A stretch of 64,000 bases of DNA from Diplocloster agilis (lineage in GTDB: Bacteria > Bacillota > Clostridia > Lachnospirales > Lachnospiraceae): NCBI RefSeq assembly GCF_019042275.1, contig NZ_JAHQCW010000001.1:248001-312000 (forward strand). The letters run 5' to 3'. Below are positions 35,755-45,520 of this stretch, piece after piece. Under the pieces are notes generated by a model, which saw nothing but the letters and a program-made list of their open reading frames with translations, made no database searches and was not told the DNA's origin. The position numbers and the translations under genes are program-made. Numbering within the stretch: the first letter of the stretch is position 1; each line of letters begins with the position of its first letter.

Positions 35755-36672
35755 TTAATACACCAACTTCCTTCTGGATTCTGATTTTTCAATCCGAAGA
35801 ATCTCAAGCGGTATGGTATGTATTTCCTCCCAGGCCTCCTCCTGGTAGCGGATATCTAACGGAAACCCCGCTTCTTCCTCCACCGTCTCCACCGTAATCG
35901 CCGGTTTGCCGATATATTCGGAATAATAATGAACCGTGTTGCCGCCGCTTAAACTGGTCAGCATCTCCTCTTCCTTTTTGCCCATGGAATACTTCGATAT
36001 ATGGGACAGCCGTTTCGCGATCCGGCGCTGTCTCTGGTTATACAGCCCCGACATTGCTCCCCGGTAATAATAGATGATCTTCCCCCTGGAATGAAAATCC
36101 AGGTAGCCAATCGACGGAGCCGTCTGAAATACGGTCACCAGCAAACGGCTTTCCGCCTCACTGAGCGGCATCTCGTTCGGACGCTGCTGCACGTAATAGC
36201 GGGAAGGAAAGTTCCGGTTGATATCCACTCCCCGGGCGTTATATTTCCAATCCTCATGGGGAATATTCATCATCTTTGCCGCCTGCCTGAGAATTGGATT
36301 GCGTATCTGTTCAAAACCGCGCAGCGCGATCTCATAGCCATCCGGGTTCAGCAATGGAATAAAACTGATTTCATAACCGTTCAGCAGGTCAAACACGTCG
36401 TATTCCCCGATCTTCATCCGTTTTTCATATGCTTCACAGTATTCTTCAATCATCTTAACCATCAGAACCGGGTTAATGGTCTCTCTGCCATGAACCCCGG
36501 CAGTGCAGATCAGCGTCTTCTCTCCATTGCCAAGCCGGATCATCGGAATTTTTCGTTCATCATGGCTATGTCCGATCACCTGGATCTGAATCAGCGACCG
36601 GTAATTCCTGCCCAGATCATTCAGCCGTTCCATCATTTCTTCATAAGTATAAGTTTTATTCAACTGTACCAA
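35755..36672 (-). CDS. M14-family zinc carboxypeptidase (peptidoglycan peptide-type)
   Basis: 305 residues. Zinc ligands are H61 and E64 (AGVHGRETINP) and H194 (DFHSRGK); the substrate-binding RGVDINRNFP segment and the catalytic-region glutamate in TVETVEEEAGFP (about 262) are present. The sequence resembles gamma-D-glutamyl-diamino acid endopeptidases of Firmicutes, which cleave muropeptides. No signal peptide is seen, so it may act on recycled peptides in the cytoplasm. It reads in the same direction as the proline operon, 113 bases downstream of proA. Confidence 0.85.
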   Translation of the reverse strand: MVQLNKTYTYEEMMERLNDLGRNYRSLIQIQVIGHSHDERKIPMIRLGNGEKTLICTAGVHGRETINPVLMVKMIEEYCEAYEKRMKIGEYDVFDLLNGYEISFIPLLNPDGYEIALRGFEQIRNPILRQAAKMMNIPHEDWKYNARGVDINRNFPSRYYVQQRPNEMPLSEAESRLLVTVFQTAPSIGYLDFHSRGKIIYYYRGAMSGLYNQRQRRIAKRLSHISKYSMGKKEEEMLTSLSGGNTVHYYSEYIGKPAITVETVEEEAGFPLDIRYQEEAWEEIHTIPLEILRIEKSESRRKLVY

Positions 36673-36785
36673 ATAAGAACCCTCCCGAACATATCGTTTG
36701 TTTTGTAAGGCTTGGCCTTCAAAACATTATATGTGGGAGGATTCCAACTTATGCTTAAATAATTAACCTGTGTTAAAATAAAACC

Positions 36786-38030
36786 TTATTCCCGGATCTG
36801 TCCGTCACCGTATATAATAAACTTCGTGGTGGTCAGCGCCTGTAAGCCCATCGGCCCTCTGGCGTGCAGTTTCTGGGTGCTGATCCCGATCTCCGCTCCG
36901 TAACCGAACTCAAATCCGTCGGTAAACCGGGTAGATGCGTTGACATAGACAGCCGCCGCGTCGATCTCATTTAAAAATTTCTGGGCATTGTGGTAATCTC
37001 TCGTGATAATCGCCTCGGAATGCTTCGTATTATACTTGTTGATGTGAGCAATCGCCTCATCGATTCCGGCAACGGTCTTCACACTGATGATATAGTCCAG
37101 ATATTCTGTCCCGTAGTCCTCCTCGGACGCACAGGCCAGACCAGGCTCGGCTTGGCGCGCCCTCTCATCCGCACGTATCTCCACGTTCTTTTCAGACAAT
37201 TTCTTTTTTAACATCGGCATGAAAGAATCCACCACAGCCTCATGCACCACCAGAGATTCACATGCATTGCAGACACCGATCCGCTGGGTTTTCGCATTGT
37301 TAATGATATTTACCGCCATCTCAAGATCGGCAGATTCATCCACATAGATATGACAGTTTCCCGTACCGGTCTGGATCACGGGAATCGTGCTCTGCTCCAC
37401 GACAGTCCGGATCAGCCCCGCGCCGCCTCTGGGGATCAGCACATCCACATACTGATTCAGTTTCATAAAGGCTGCCGCTGTCTCCCTGCTGGTGTCCCCG
37501 ATCAGCTGGATCGCATCCCCCGGCACGCCTTTGTCCTCCAACGCCTCCCGGATGCAGGCAACGATGGCCGTATTGGAATGGATCGCGTCGCTACCTCCCC
37601 TCAAAATCACCACATTTCCGGTCTTAAAGCACAGACCGAACGCATCGGCGGTCACATTGGGTCTGGATTCGTAGATAATGCCGATTACCCCCAGCGGAAC
37701 CCGTTTCTGCCCGATTAACAGCCCGTTGGGCCGCTGTTTCATGGAAATCACTTCTCCGATGGGGTCCTCCAGGTTCACCAGCTGCAAAAGGCCCTCCGCC
37801 ATTCCCGCGATCCGGTCTTTTGTAAGCTGCAGACGATCCACAAGCCCGGCCTTCATGCCGGCCGCTTTTGCCTGTTCCACATCCGCTTCATTGGCCTCCA
37901 AAATCTTCTGCTGCTGCGCGGTCAATGCCGCCGCCACCGCCTGAAGCACCTGGTTTTTCTGATCGATCGACAGGGTGCGTAAGACCGGTTCCGCGGCTCT
38001 GGCCCTTTGCCCGATTTCCTTTAAACTCAT
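36786..38030 (-). CDS. proA: Gamma-glutamyl phosphate reductase
   Basis: 414 residues, the usual length. It reduces gamma-glutamyl phosphate to glutamate semialdehyde in proline synthesis. Motifs: [32 protein letters not shown], catalytic cysteine in [14 protein letters not shown], and [20 protein letters not shown]. The frame is open 69 bases upstream, but the ATG at 38030 ([15 protein letters not shown]) has an AGGAGGAATCCAT ribosome site. Last gene of the proB-DUF896-cyclo-ligase-proA operon. Confidence 0.96.
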   Translation of the reverse strand: MSLKEIGQRARAAEPVLRTLSIDQKNQVLQAVAAALTAQQQKILEANEADVEQAKAAGMKAGLVDRLQLTKDRIAGMAEGLLQLVNLEDPIGEVISMKQRPNGLLIGQKRVPLGVIGIIYESRPNVTADAFGLCFKTGNVVILRGGSDAIHSNTAIVACIREALEDKGVPGDAIQLIGDTSRETAAAFMKLNQYVDVLIPRGGAGLIRTVVEQSTIPVIQTGTGNCHIYVDESADLEMAVNIINNAKTQRIGVCNACESLVVHEAVVDSFMPMLKKKLSEKNVEIRADERARQAEPGLACASEEDYGTEYLDYIISVKTVAGIDEAIAHINKYNTKHSEAIITRDYHNAQKFLNEIDAAAVYVNASTRFTDGFEFGYGAEIGISTQKLHARGPMGLQALTTTKFIIYGDGQIRE

Positions 38031-38047
38031 ATGGATTCCTCCTTTTT

Positions 38048-38692
38048 CTACATGAATGAACTGCCGCAATGTATCGACCTGGCTTCGGTGATCAGCCAAT
38101 CCGGCTTCTTATCATAAGGTCCCGCCGGTATCTGTGGGACGATCTGACATTCAAAGCCGACCGCCGCCGTCAAAAGCCCGGGATGTAACGCCAGATAACG
38201 GTCATATAATCCCTTCCCATACCCGATCCGGCTGCCATAGGGATCAAAAGCCACCCCGGGCATAACCATAAACACATTTTCCACCGGAAATGCCGTATTT
38301 CCTGTCAAAGCCGCATTTTCTGCCGAAGCCCCTTTTTCTTCCGAAGCCCTATTCTCCGTCAGTACAGCCGTGCCTTCCACCGGCTCCAGGATACCCTGAA
38401 AGCCCGGCTTCAGTTCCCGGAAATCCCGTATCTCATAAAACTCCATGCGTCCATCCCCCAGAACCTTGGGCGCCGCCGTGGATTTTCCCTTCCGCCACGC
38501 ATCCCGGAACAGGGGCGCCATATCCACTTCCCTGCCAAAGTTTACGTACAGCAGCAGACAGTCCGCCTGCTTATAAGGTTCTAATTCCATCACCGACTTG
38601 CAGATGCGGTCGCTGAACCGGCGCCAATCCTCCGCCGGCATCTGTTCCCTTCTCTTTAAGACCGCATGTCTAATTTCCTTTTTTTCTGCCAT
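38048..38692 (-). CDS. 5-formyltetrahydrofolate cyclo-ligase
   Basis: About 214 residues. It converts 5-formyl-THF to 5,10-methenyl-THF with ATP. N-terminal [15 protein letters not shown] and the C-terminal signature [23 protein letters not shown] are clear. Between the conserved EPVE and PGVAFD segments lies a low-complexity insertion (about residues 114-142, rich in Ala, Glu, Asn) not expected in the family. A GTG at 38701 is also possible; the ATG at 38692 is preferred. It overlaps the end of the DUF896 gene by 23 bases and lies between proB and proA. Confidence 0.9.
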   Translation of the reverse strand: MAEKKEIRHAVLKRREQMPAEDWRRFSDRICKSVMELEPYKQADCLLLYVNFGREVDMAPLFRDAWRKGKSTAAPKVLGDGRMEFYEIRDFRELKPGFQGILEPVEGTAVLTENRASEEKGASAENAALTGNTAFPVENVFMVMPGVAFDPYGSRIGYGKGLYDRYLALHPGLLTAAVGFECQIVPQIPAGPYDKKPDWLITEARSIHCGSSFM

Positions 38693-38891
38693 ACTTCTCA
38701 CCCAGATTCGTGATCGAGCCGTCCTTTTCCTGGATCGAAATATTATTCAGCTGCCCCCGCAGGTTACCGCGGACCGCTTCCAGATATTCCTGGCGAAGCG
38801 CCGCCTGCTCCTTTAACTCCTTCTGGGTAAGCCCTTCCGCCTTTGACTTTCGGTAAAGCTCGTTAATTCTGGTTATCTTTGCCTCATCCAT
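38670..38891 (-). CDS. DUF896 (UPF0291/YnzC-like) small protein
   Basis: 73 residues, beginning MDEAKITRINELYRKSKAEG with the family segment LTQKELKEQAALRQEYLEAV and a basic tail. DUF896 proteins form a short two-helix bundle; the B. subtilis member YnzC is linked to the SOS region, but no function is settled. Its placement inside a proline operon, 11 bases after proB and overlapping the folate gene, is notable. Confidence 0.92.
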   Translation of the reverse strand: MDEAKITRINELYRKSKAEGLTQKELKEQAALRQEYLEAVRGNLRGQLNNISIQEKDGSITNLGEKYGRKKGN

Positions 38892-38902
38892 ATTATCATC
38901 AC

Positions 38903-39763
38903 CTAGTAACCGGCCTCCACATAGTCCGCGATCGTAAATTCCTCTTTTCTGTGGGCTACGAACAACGTGCCGAATTGCTTTCCTTCCATAATTCTATGTA
39001 TTACGTGGACATCCTTGCCGTTGGCAATCACCATATCCGCTCCGGACTCCGTCGCGATCCTGGCCGCGGTCAGCTTGGTGGCCATACCGCCGGTTCCCAC
39101 ATTCGTGCCGGTGGACGCCTTGCCCATCTGCATCAGCCGTTCATCCATATGATCCACCAGATCGATAAAGGTAGCCTTGCTGGTCTTATGGGGATCGTCC
39201 GTAAAGAGGCCGTCGATATCGGAAAGCAGGATTAAGAGATCCGCCTCCACCAGAGCAGCCACGATGGCTGAAAGCGTATCGTTATCGCCAAACTGCATCT
39301 CATAGGTAGAAACCGTGTCATTTTCATTGACGATCGGTATCACGCCCATGCTCAGCAATTCCTGGAACGTATTGTGGGCGTTCACCCGGGTAGCTTCCTC
39401 CAGCATCGTATTCTTTGTCATCAGGATCTGCGCGGCGATCTGATTATACTCGCCGAACAGCTTTTGATAAGTCATCATCAGCCGGCACTGCCCGATAGCC
39501 GCGCAGGCCTGCTTCTGTGCGATCCGGTCCGGCCGCTCCTTTAAGCCCGCCGCTTTCTTTCCCACCGCGATGGCTCCGGAAGAGACCAGTATAATATCCT
39601 TGCCCTGATTTCTAAGATCCACCAGTTCCCGGATCAGTTTTTCCAGTTTGATCAGATTCAGATTGCCGGTCGTGGGATGGGTTAAGGAAGAAGTCCCTAT
39701 TTTAATTACGATCCGTTGTCTGTCCTTTAATTGTTCTCTGTAGTTCACCGTTATATCCCTCAT
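38903..39763 (-). CDS. proB: Glutamate 5-kinase (without PUA domain)
   Basis: 286 residues. It phosphorylates glutamate in the first step of proline synthesis. Amino acid kinase fold with IVIKIGTSSLTHP, LVSSGAIAVGKKA, IPIVNENDTVST and FGDNDTLSAIVA, and GTNVGTGGMATKLTAA. It lacks the C-terminal PUA domain of the E. coli enzyme (about 367 residues), a known shorter form. First gene of the operon. Confidence 0.95.
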   Translation of the reverse strand: MRDITVNYREQLKDRQRIVIKIGTSSLTHPTTGNLNLIKLEKLIRELVDLRNQGKDIILVSSGAIAVGKKAAGLKERPDRIAQKQACAAIGQCRLMMTYQKLFGEYNQIAAQILMTKNTMLEEATRVNAHNTFQELLSMGVIPIVNENDTVSTYEMQFGDNDTLSAIVAALVEADLLILLSDIDGLFTDDPHKTSKATFIDLVDHMDERLMQMGKASTGTNVGTGGMATKLTAARIATESGADMVIANGKDVHVIHRIMEGKQFGTLFVAHRKEEFTIADYVEAGY

Positions 39764-39901
39764 ATCTTTTTAGTCACTGCTGACTTTTTCTGTATTTTTC
39801 ATCATAACCTTAAAAACCCGATCCTGCAAGCCCTGAGAAGATTTTTTTAACAGATGCTTAACTCCCGGAGCATTCCGATCTACGGTTATCTGCGTCCCCT
39901 A

Positions 39902-40171
39902 TTATCCTTTTCTATAGAACCCGCTCTCAGGCGTCACCGGCATGTCCTCCTGCCAGATCCGCTCGGGCTGGATCCAGGTGGTGCCCCGGCTGACTGCCAG
40001 CAGGAATTTCTCGATATCTTCCGGCTCTCCCTGGATTTCCAGTTCCACCATTCCGTTGTCCAGGTTTTGTACATAGCCGCTCAGGTGAAAGGCGGCGGCC
40101 TGCCGCTGGGCGAAGAAACGAAACCCCACTCCCTGTACCCTTCCCATCACATATAGATGCTTTCGTATCAT
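39902..40171 (-). CDS. acyP: Acylphosphatase
   Basis: 89 residues, typical size. It hydrolyses carboxyl-phosphate bonds. The active-site loop GRVQGVGFRFFAQ with its conserved arginine and the asparagine in SGYVQNLDNGMVELEIQGE are present. The ATG at 40171 has an AAAAAGGAGGCGCG ribosome site. A longer frame reaching 41470 is only the shadow of the MFS gene. It may turn over acyl phosphates such as gamma-glutamyl phosphate, but that link to proB next door is inference. Confidence 0.93.
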   Translation of the reverse strand: MIRKHLYVMGRVQGVGFRFFAQRQAAAFHLSGYVQNLDNGMVELEIQGEPEDIEKFLLAVSRGTTWIQPERIWQEDMPVTPESGFYRKG

Positions 40172-40203
40172 CGGCACGCGCCTCCTTTTTTCTTGCCGTA
40201 TAC

Positions 40204-41526
40204 TTATGATTCTTCCGGTCGCCGGTCTAACTCCAGGTAATCCCGGTCTTTTAAGGCCGCCATGTTGATGCAGAATCCTATGATTCCCGTGATCAGGAAG
40301 ATAAGCGCGATACCGGAACCTTTCCCGCTGCCCACCAAAAGCGCCGTCAGAGATTGCATCGGGGAAGCAACCGCCATCCACGGTTCGAATATATAATCCG
40401 CCAGAATTCCCCCCAGCAGATAGCCTGCCGGTATCGTGAAAAACTGGAAGGTCGCCTGTGTGGAAAATATCCGGCCCTGCATGTCCACCGGTATCTGTTC
40501 CCGCATTACGCTTGACATGCCGGCGTTCAGCAAGGGCAGCGGGAAATTTCCCAAAAAGGCCGCAAACGCCCATATGGTTTGGGTTCTGCCGACCGCCCAC
40601 AGCACGTCGCACGCAAAGAAGGAAAGTCCGCAGGACAAAAAGATCGTTTTTCTCCTGCTGCCCCGCAGCTTTGCAAAGGTAGCCAGAAGACCGCCGCACA
40701 GTGTACCGAAACCAAGGCAGGCCGATACGGTCCCCAGGATTTTGGTATTGTTCGAGGTTCTGGATAGGATTAAGGCCGGCATCAGGGCATTTCCTCCCAT
40801 GGAAGCCAGCAGATTGACCAGGGCGAAGAACAGAATCATTTTCCAGATCCCCCGGCGCTGCCTTAAATAACGGATGCCCTCCATACTGTTCTGCCAGAAT
40901 CCCTCTTTCTCTGCTTTTGCCGCCGTGCGGATCTCCGGTATGGGGATCAGGAAGGCCAGTGTTAAAAATGCCGCGGCAAATGAAATCAGATCCACCGCCA
41001 GAACCGCCCGAAGCCCGCCAAAGGCCATCACTGCCGTTGCCAAAGCCGGCTGCAGGATGGAGACGCAGGATGCGGACAGCGCCTGCATGCCGCTTACATT
41101 GGAATAGTATTTTTTCGGTGTCAGCAGTGTCACCGCTACCATGGAAGCCGGCTGCTGAAACGCATTCATGCATCCGATCAGCAGATTGATCAGATACAGA
41201 TGCCACAGCTGCAGGCTGCCGGTACACAGCAGCAGGAGAATCGTGCCGCTTCCCGCGGCCGCTATGGTGTCGCAGACCAGCATGATGTTTTTTTTCTTCC
41301 ATCTGTCCGCCAGCGTGCCCGCGGCGAAGCTGATCAGCACGTAGGGCAGATACGAAAAGAACGCCATGGAAGCCGTGCTCATAGCGGTTCCTTTCTGCTG
41401 GTAAGCCCACAGTACCAGCGCATAGCTGGTCATGGCGCTGCCCAGCTCCGAGATGCTCTGACTGATCCATAATATAATAAAGTTGGTTAATCCTGTTTCC
41501 TGTTTATTTGATTTTTGTCCTTTCAT
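40204..41526 (-). CDS. MFS exporter (DHA3/MFS_3 type)
   Basis: 440 residues with about twelve membrane helices. The N-terminal FIILWISQSISELGSAMTSY and the A-like motif GTLADRWKKKNIML are typical of macrolide or drug efflux-type MFS_3 carriers. The ribosome site is TTAAGGAGCAATAGCC. It reads in the same direction as acyP 32 bases downstream. Substrate unknown. Confidence 0.88.
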   Translation of the reverse strand: MKGQKSNKQETGLTNFIILWISQSISELGSAMTSYALVLWAYQQKGTAMSTASMAFFSYLPYVLISFAAGTLADRWKKKNIMLVCDTIAAAGSGTILLLLCTGSLQLWHLYLINLLIGCMNAFQQPASMVAVTLLTPKKYYSNVSGMQALSASCVSILQPALATAVMAFGGLRAVLAVDLISFAAAFLTLAFLIPIPEIRTAAKAEKEGFWQNSMEGIRYLRQRRGIWKMILFFALVNLLASMGGNALMPALILSRTSNNTKILGTVSACLGFGTLCGGLLATFAKLRGSRRKTIFLSCGLSFFACDVLWAVGRTQTIWAFAAFLGNFPLPLLNAGMSSVMREQIPVDMQGRIFSTQATFQFFTIPAGYLLGGILADYIFEPWMAVASPMQSLTALLVGSGKGSGIALIFLITGIIGFCINMAALKDRDYLELDRRPEES

Positions 41527-41597
41527 GGCTATTGCTCCTTAATTTTTTATAGTAACTTCATTAAGAATGCAAAGCCTGCCCGGACGTTATTTATATC

Positions 41598-41636
41598 GCT
41601 CCATGCAATATTGCCCGGTTAAGCCCTGCATGGAGC
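41598..41636. repeat. Inverted repeat downstream of the debranching enzyme gene
   Basis: GCTCCATGC (41598-41606) pairs with GCATGGAGC (41628-41636). On the plus strand TTTTA follows; on the minus strand there is no T-run, so its role as terminator of the minus-strand gene is uncertain. Confidence 0.5.
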
Positions 41637-41690
41637 TTTTACAATTACCAGTTTCATCTTTTCTTTTCCCTCCTGTTTCGCATTTTTTCT

Positions 41691-41724
41691 GCGTTATTCC
41701 CATTATTGCGTTATTCCCATTATA
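41691..41724. repeat. Tandem 17-bp duplication
   Basis: GCGTTATTCCCATTATT followed directly by GCGTTATTCCCATTATA, immediately downstream of the debranching enzyme stop codon. Confidence 0.85.
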
Positions 41725-41733
41725 GTATATAAA

Positions 41734-43845
41734 TCAGGAACTTGCGGCTCCTTCCAGCAGCAGGATGCTTCTGGGTTCCAATAAAACGGACTGCCCGGCC
41801 ACAACTGTCCTGAACGATGGTTTTTCTATAAAGTCCTCACCCGGACCCTTTGCCGTATCCGCAACCACTCTAAAGGACAGACCGTCCGGCAGCTGCGGAA
41901 GTTTTACTTCATGCGCTTCCCAGTGCATATTCATTCCCAGATACAGGATGTCATCCTTCCTATCCTGCTCATCCCGTCCGGCGAACAGGACGCCGAGCAC
42001 CCGCTCCTCTTCGGAATTATTCAGATCCCAGGGGGAAGTCCCGTGAAAGCTGGTCGGCGGGAAGCCGCAGGCAGCCGGCCCGCTCTGATCTCTGAGGATC
42101 GGATGCGCCTTGCGAAAAGCGATCATATTCGAGAAATACCGGTAGATGTCCGTATGTTTCTCAAGATCTGTCCAGTCCAGCCAGGATATGGCATTGTCCT
42201 GACAGTAGGCGTTATTATTGCCCTGCTGGCTGTTGCCAAATTCATCTCCGGAGAGAAGCATCGGCGTTCCCATGCTGCACAGTAAAACCGTGGCCGCATT
42301 TTTGATGAGCTTTCTTCGAAGCGCCAGCACCGCGCTGTCATCGGTATCCCCCTCTACCCCGCAGTTCCAGCTGTTGCCGTTGTTATCCCCGTCCGTATTG
42401 TTCCAGCCGTTGGCCTCGTTGTGCTTCTGATTATAAGAATACAGATCCGCCAGCGTAAATCCATCGTGGCAGGTCAAAAAGTTCACGGATGCGTCATCGC
42501 CTCGGTAAACCGGATCGTACAGATCCGGGGAACCGATGATCCGCTGGGCCACCGCGTCCCGAAGCCCTGCGTCGCCCTTCAGGAACCGCCGCAGGTCATC
42601 CCTGTATTTTCCGTTCCATTCCGACCACCGGCCCCAGGAAGGGAAGCTGCCCACCTGATAGAGCCCGCCTGCATCCCACGCCTCCGCGATCAGCTTGACG
42701 CTCCCTAAGATCGGATCATAGGCCAGCCGCTCCAGAAGCGGCGGCTTGCTCATGGGGGAACCGTCCTCATTTCTGCCAAGGATAGACGCCAGGTCAAAGC
42801 GGAAGCCGTCGATCCGGTAAGCGGTCACCCAGTAGCGCAGGCATTGGATGATCAGGTCGTTCACGATCGGATTATTGCAGTTCAGGGTATTGCCGCAGCC
42901 GCTGAAATTATAATAATACCCTTCGGGGGTCAGAAGATAATAAATATTGTTATCCAGCCCCTTGAACGAGATATAAGGGCCGTTTTCATTGCCCTCCGCC
43001 GTATGGTTAAATACCACGTCCAGGATCACTTCTATTCCATTCTCGTGCAGCTCCCGGATCAGGGTTTTGAGCTCATCGTCCACGCCGTTATAATTCTTCG
43101 CGCAGGCATAGCTGGAGTTGGGAGCGAAATAACAGACCGTGTTATATCCCCAGTAATCCAGCAGCCTTTCTCCATTTACCATACGGTCGTCCCGGCATTC
43201 GTCAAACTCAAAGATCGGCATCAGCTCCACCGCGTTGATCCCCAGCTCCTTGAAATATCCGATCTTCTCCCGGATTCCTTCAAATGTGCCGGGATTTTTT
43301 ACTCCCGACGACGGATGTTTCGTAAAACCGCGGACATGAAGCTCATAGATGACCAAATCTTTAAAATCCAGATTGGGCTGGTCATTTTCCCCCCAGTCAA
43401 AAGAATTGTGGACAATTTTCCCGCGGAAAGCCTTCCGCTGATCGTAAGGCTCCCACCTGCCCCAGATATGCTGTCCCGCCACCAGTCTGGCGTAAGGGTC
43501 CAGAATCAGCTTGGTTTTATCAAAAAGCAGCCCCTTTTCCGGCTGATACGGACCGTCCAGACGGTAGGCGTATTCCGTCTGATCCGGATCGATGCCGTAG
43601 ACGATCATGGAATACACATTCCCGATCCGGAAGCATTCCGGATACGGGATAACCGCATAGGGTTCCTCTTCCTCCGGGTGAAACAAAACCAGCTCGCAGG
43701 AGACCGCCCCGCGGGAATGGATCGTAAAGCAGACGCCTCCTAAAGTAACGGTTGCTCCGTTGGTCAGATACATGCCCGGCCGCACCCGGTATCCGTTCAC
43801 CATAATGGCGGATGTGTCCTCCGCCTGGCTCCGGCTCTTATTCAT
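41734..43845 (-). CDS. glgX: Glycogen debranching enzyme (GlgX-type isoamylase, GH13)
   Basis: About 703 residues. CBM48-like N-terminal domain (about 15-110), then the GH13 barrel with VILDVVFNHTAEGNE, YRIDGFRFDLA (nucleophile D351) and LIAEAWDAG (acid/base E388), and FLTCHDG. It hydrolyses alpha-1,6 branches of phosphorylase-trimmed glycogen. Numbering is from the ATG at 43845, chosen for the GCGGAGGAACTG ribosome site; an upstream ATG at 43866 with AAAGGCAGG is also possible. It lies 73 bases after the amidohydrolase gene and seems functionally unrelated to it. Confidence 0.9.
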   Translation of the reverse strand: MNKSRSQAEDTSAIMVNGYRVRPGMYLTNGATVTLGGVCFTIHSRGAVSCELVLFHPEEEEPYAVIPYPECFRIGNVYSMIVYGIDPDQTEYAYRLDGPYQPEKGLLFDKTKLILDPYARLVAGQHIWGRWEPYDQRKAFRGKIVHNSFDWGENDQPNLDFKDLVIYELHVRGFTKHPSSGVKNPGTFEGIREKIGYFKELGINAVELMPIFEFDECRDDRMVNGERLLDYWGYNTVCYFAPNSSYACAKNYNGVDDELKTLIRELHENGIEVILDVVFNHTAEGNENGPYISFKGLDNNIYYLLTPEGYYYNFSGCGNTLNCNNPIVNDLIIQCLRYWVTAYRIDGFRFDLASILGRNEDGSPMSKPPLLERLAYDPILGSVKLIAEAWDAGGLYQVGSFPSWGRWSEWNGKYRDDLRRFLKGDAGLRDAVAQRIIGSPDLYDPVYRGDDASVNFLTCHDGFTLADLYSYNQKHNEANGWNNTDGDNNGNSWNCGVEGDTDDSAVLALRRKLIKNAATVLLCSMGTPMLLSGDEFGNSQQGNNNAYCQDNAISWLDWTDLEKHTDIYRYFSNMIAFRKAHPILRDQSGPAACGFPPTSFHGTSPWDLNNSEEERVLGVLFAGRDEQDRKDDILYLGMNMHWEAHEVKLPQLPDGLSFRVVADTAKGPGEDFIEKPSFRTVVAGQSVLLEPRSILLLEGAASS

Positions 43846-43918
43846 CAGTTCCTCCGCACACTCCATACGCTATACCTGCCTTTCTGCCTGGTATTCCCGG
43901 ACCTTCCTCCAGGTGAAA

Positions 43919-45520
43919 TCAGATCTTATGTCCAGGCCCGGCCATCATGGCCAGAAACTCCGCAACCGATCCTTTTTTTCTTCTGCAGGCCTTACCGTCC
44001 AGGTAAAGCTGCCGAATCTGCACATTTCCTATTGTATGACGGTCCAGCTCCAGAAGATTCTGGTCTGATACCAGAAAATTAGCTCTTTTCCCAACCTCCA
44101 GCGTCCCAAGATCCCGCTCTTCCCCCAGCATGGCCGCCGGGTTCTTCGTATAGGTGCAAAGCGCCTGATACATGGTTAAGGATTCCTCCGGCCGGTAAAA
44201 ATCGATCATTCCCAGCATCTGATCAAAAGGATTGATCTCCTGCACCGGCGAATCGCTGGAGCCGCATACGCATACGCCGTGCTCCATCAGCGTGCGAAGC
44301 GGCACCTGCTGTTCAATCAACGCATCCGGCAGGAATTGTTCATAACTTTTTAGATAGTGCCGGTCAATCCAGGAAAATCCGGGCTGCACGGTCACCGCCA
44401 GATTATTTTCGGCGCAGATTCTCTTCACCGCCTCCGGCGTGGGGAATTCAAAATGATCGATGCGGTGCATCCGCCGCGGCTGAAACCCCGCATATCCATC
44501 CAGCACCCGGTCGATAGCCGCCTCCCCGATGGCATGGCTGCTGATCTGGTATCCTGCCTCATCCGCTTTTCGCAGCATATCATCCACCTGTTCCTGTGTA
44601 TAATAACATGCTCCCTTGGTTCCTGTATCCCGGTAGGGCGAATAAAACGCCGCGCTGTGGGAACCCACGGACCCGTCCATTTCCCATACGCCGCAGCCGC
44701 CGACCCGGGGCGTGCTCTGGTATCTGCGGTATTGCTCCGCCTGGGTAAGATCCGTGAACTGCAGATACAGCCTCACGTCTATATCCATATGAGAGGCGAT
44801 CTTAGCCAGCATCCTGGTCAGCTTATCCTCCGGCACATCCCCGCTGCCGTCCAGCGCGCATACGCCGCCGATCCCGTATTGGATGCAGAGATTGGTAAAG
44901 TTCGCCACCCCTCTGGCCAGCACCTTCGGCGTCACCGCTTTGCCGATCGACTCCATTACTTTTCCCTGGATAAATTCATGATCCTTACCGGTCAGTATCC
45001 CGTCGCACCCTTCCTGATAGATTCCCAGCTCTTTCATAAGCGCGGTGGACATACTGCTGCTGTGGCCGTCGATATTATAAAGTACGATCTTCCTGCCCTC
45101 CGTCCACTGATCCAGCTCCTGCCGGTTCGGCATCCTCCCCTCCCGTATTCCCGAGACAATATACTGATTCGCCACGATAATCCCTTTGCTCCGGTTGGTT
45201 TTGCACACTTCCTCTATCTTTTGGCGGACCCCGTCCAGAGTATCCGGTACGACCCTGCCGTCCCGGATCTCACAGATCACACAGCTGCCGGCCTGGAGCA
45301 CCATCGTGTACAGCAGGTGCAGATGGCTGTCGATCAGCGCCGGGAACACATGCCTTTCCTCCAGGGAACATTCGTGGAAATACCCTCCCGGCCGGGTATC
45401 GCCCAGATAGCTGATCCTGCCGTCTGTCACTCCCATATAGCGGTAACACTCGTCCTCCGTATCCATCGTGTGAAAATATCCGTCTTTAAACAGGCAATGC
45501 TGCATCATAATCGTATTCAT
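43919..45520 (-). CDS. YtcJ-like amidohydrolase (Amidohydro_3)
   Basis: 533 residues. Metal site HxH in ALIDSHLHL (H66, H68), further histidines in ISSHAIGEAAIDR and HRIDHFEFP, and the aspartate in CGSSDSPVQEINPF complete the amidohydrolase set. The C-terminal LEVGKRANFLVSDQNL is typical of the family. The frame extends upstream as a shadow of the permease; the real ATG at 45520 overlaps the permease stop as ATGA, meaning coupled translation. Amidohydro_3 enzymes hydrolyse N-acyl or cyclic amides; the substrate is probably what the adjacent permease imports. Confidence 0.88.
   Translation of the reverse strand: MNTIMMQHCLFKDGYFHTMDTEDECYRYMGVTDGRISYLGDTRPGGYFHECSLEERHVFPALIDSHLHLLYTMVLQAGSCVICEIRDGRVVPDTLDGVRQKIEEVCKTNRSKGIIVANQYIVSGIREGRMPNRQELDQWTEGRKIVLYNIDGHSSSMSTALMKELGIYQEGCDGILTGKDHEFIQGKVMESIGKAVTPKVLARGVANFTNLCIQYGIGGVCALDGSGDVPEDKLTRMLAKIASHMDIDVRLYLQFTDLTQAEQYRRYQSTPRVGGCGVWEMDGSVGSHSAAFYSPYRDTGTKGACYYTQEQVDDMLRKADEAGYQISSHAIGEAAIDRVLDGYAGFQPRRMHRIDHFEFPTPEAVKRICAENNLAVTVQPGFSWIDRHYLKSYEQFLPDALIEQQVPLRTLMEHGVCVCGSSDSPVQEINPFDQMLGMIDFYRPEESLTMYQALCTYTKNPAAMLGEERDLGTLEVGKRANFLVSDQNLLELDRHTIGNVQIRQLYLDGKACRRKKGSVAEFLAMMAGPGHKI

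Noticed and set aside
38290-38616. 108-residue proline-rich plus-strand frame
   Set aside because: Shadow of the low-complexity part of the cyclo-ligase gene.
39902-41470. A 522-residue frame joining a long N-terminal part to acylphosphatase
   Set aside because: The N-terminal part is antisense-frame shadow of the MFS gene (Gly/Arg/His-rich), and a strong ribosome site marks the acylphosphatase ATG at 40171.
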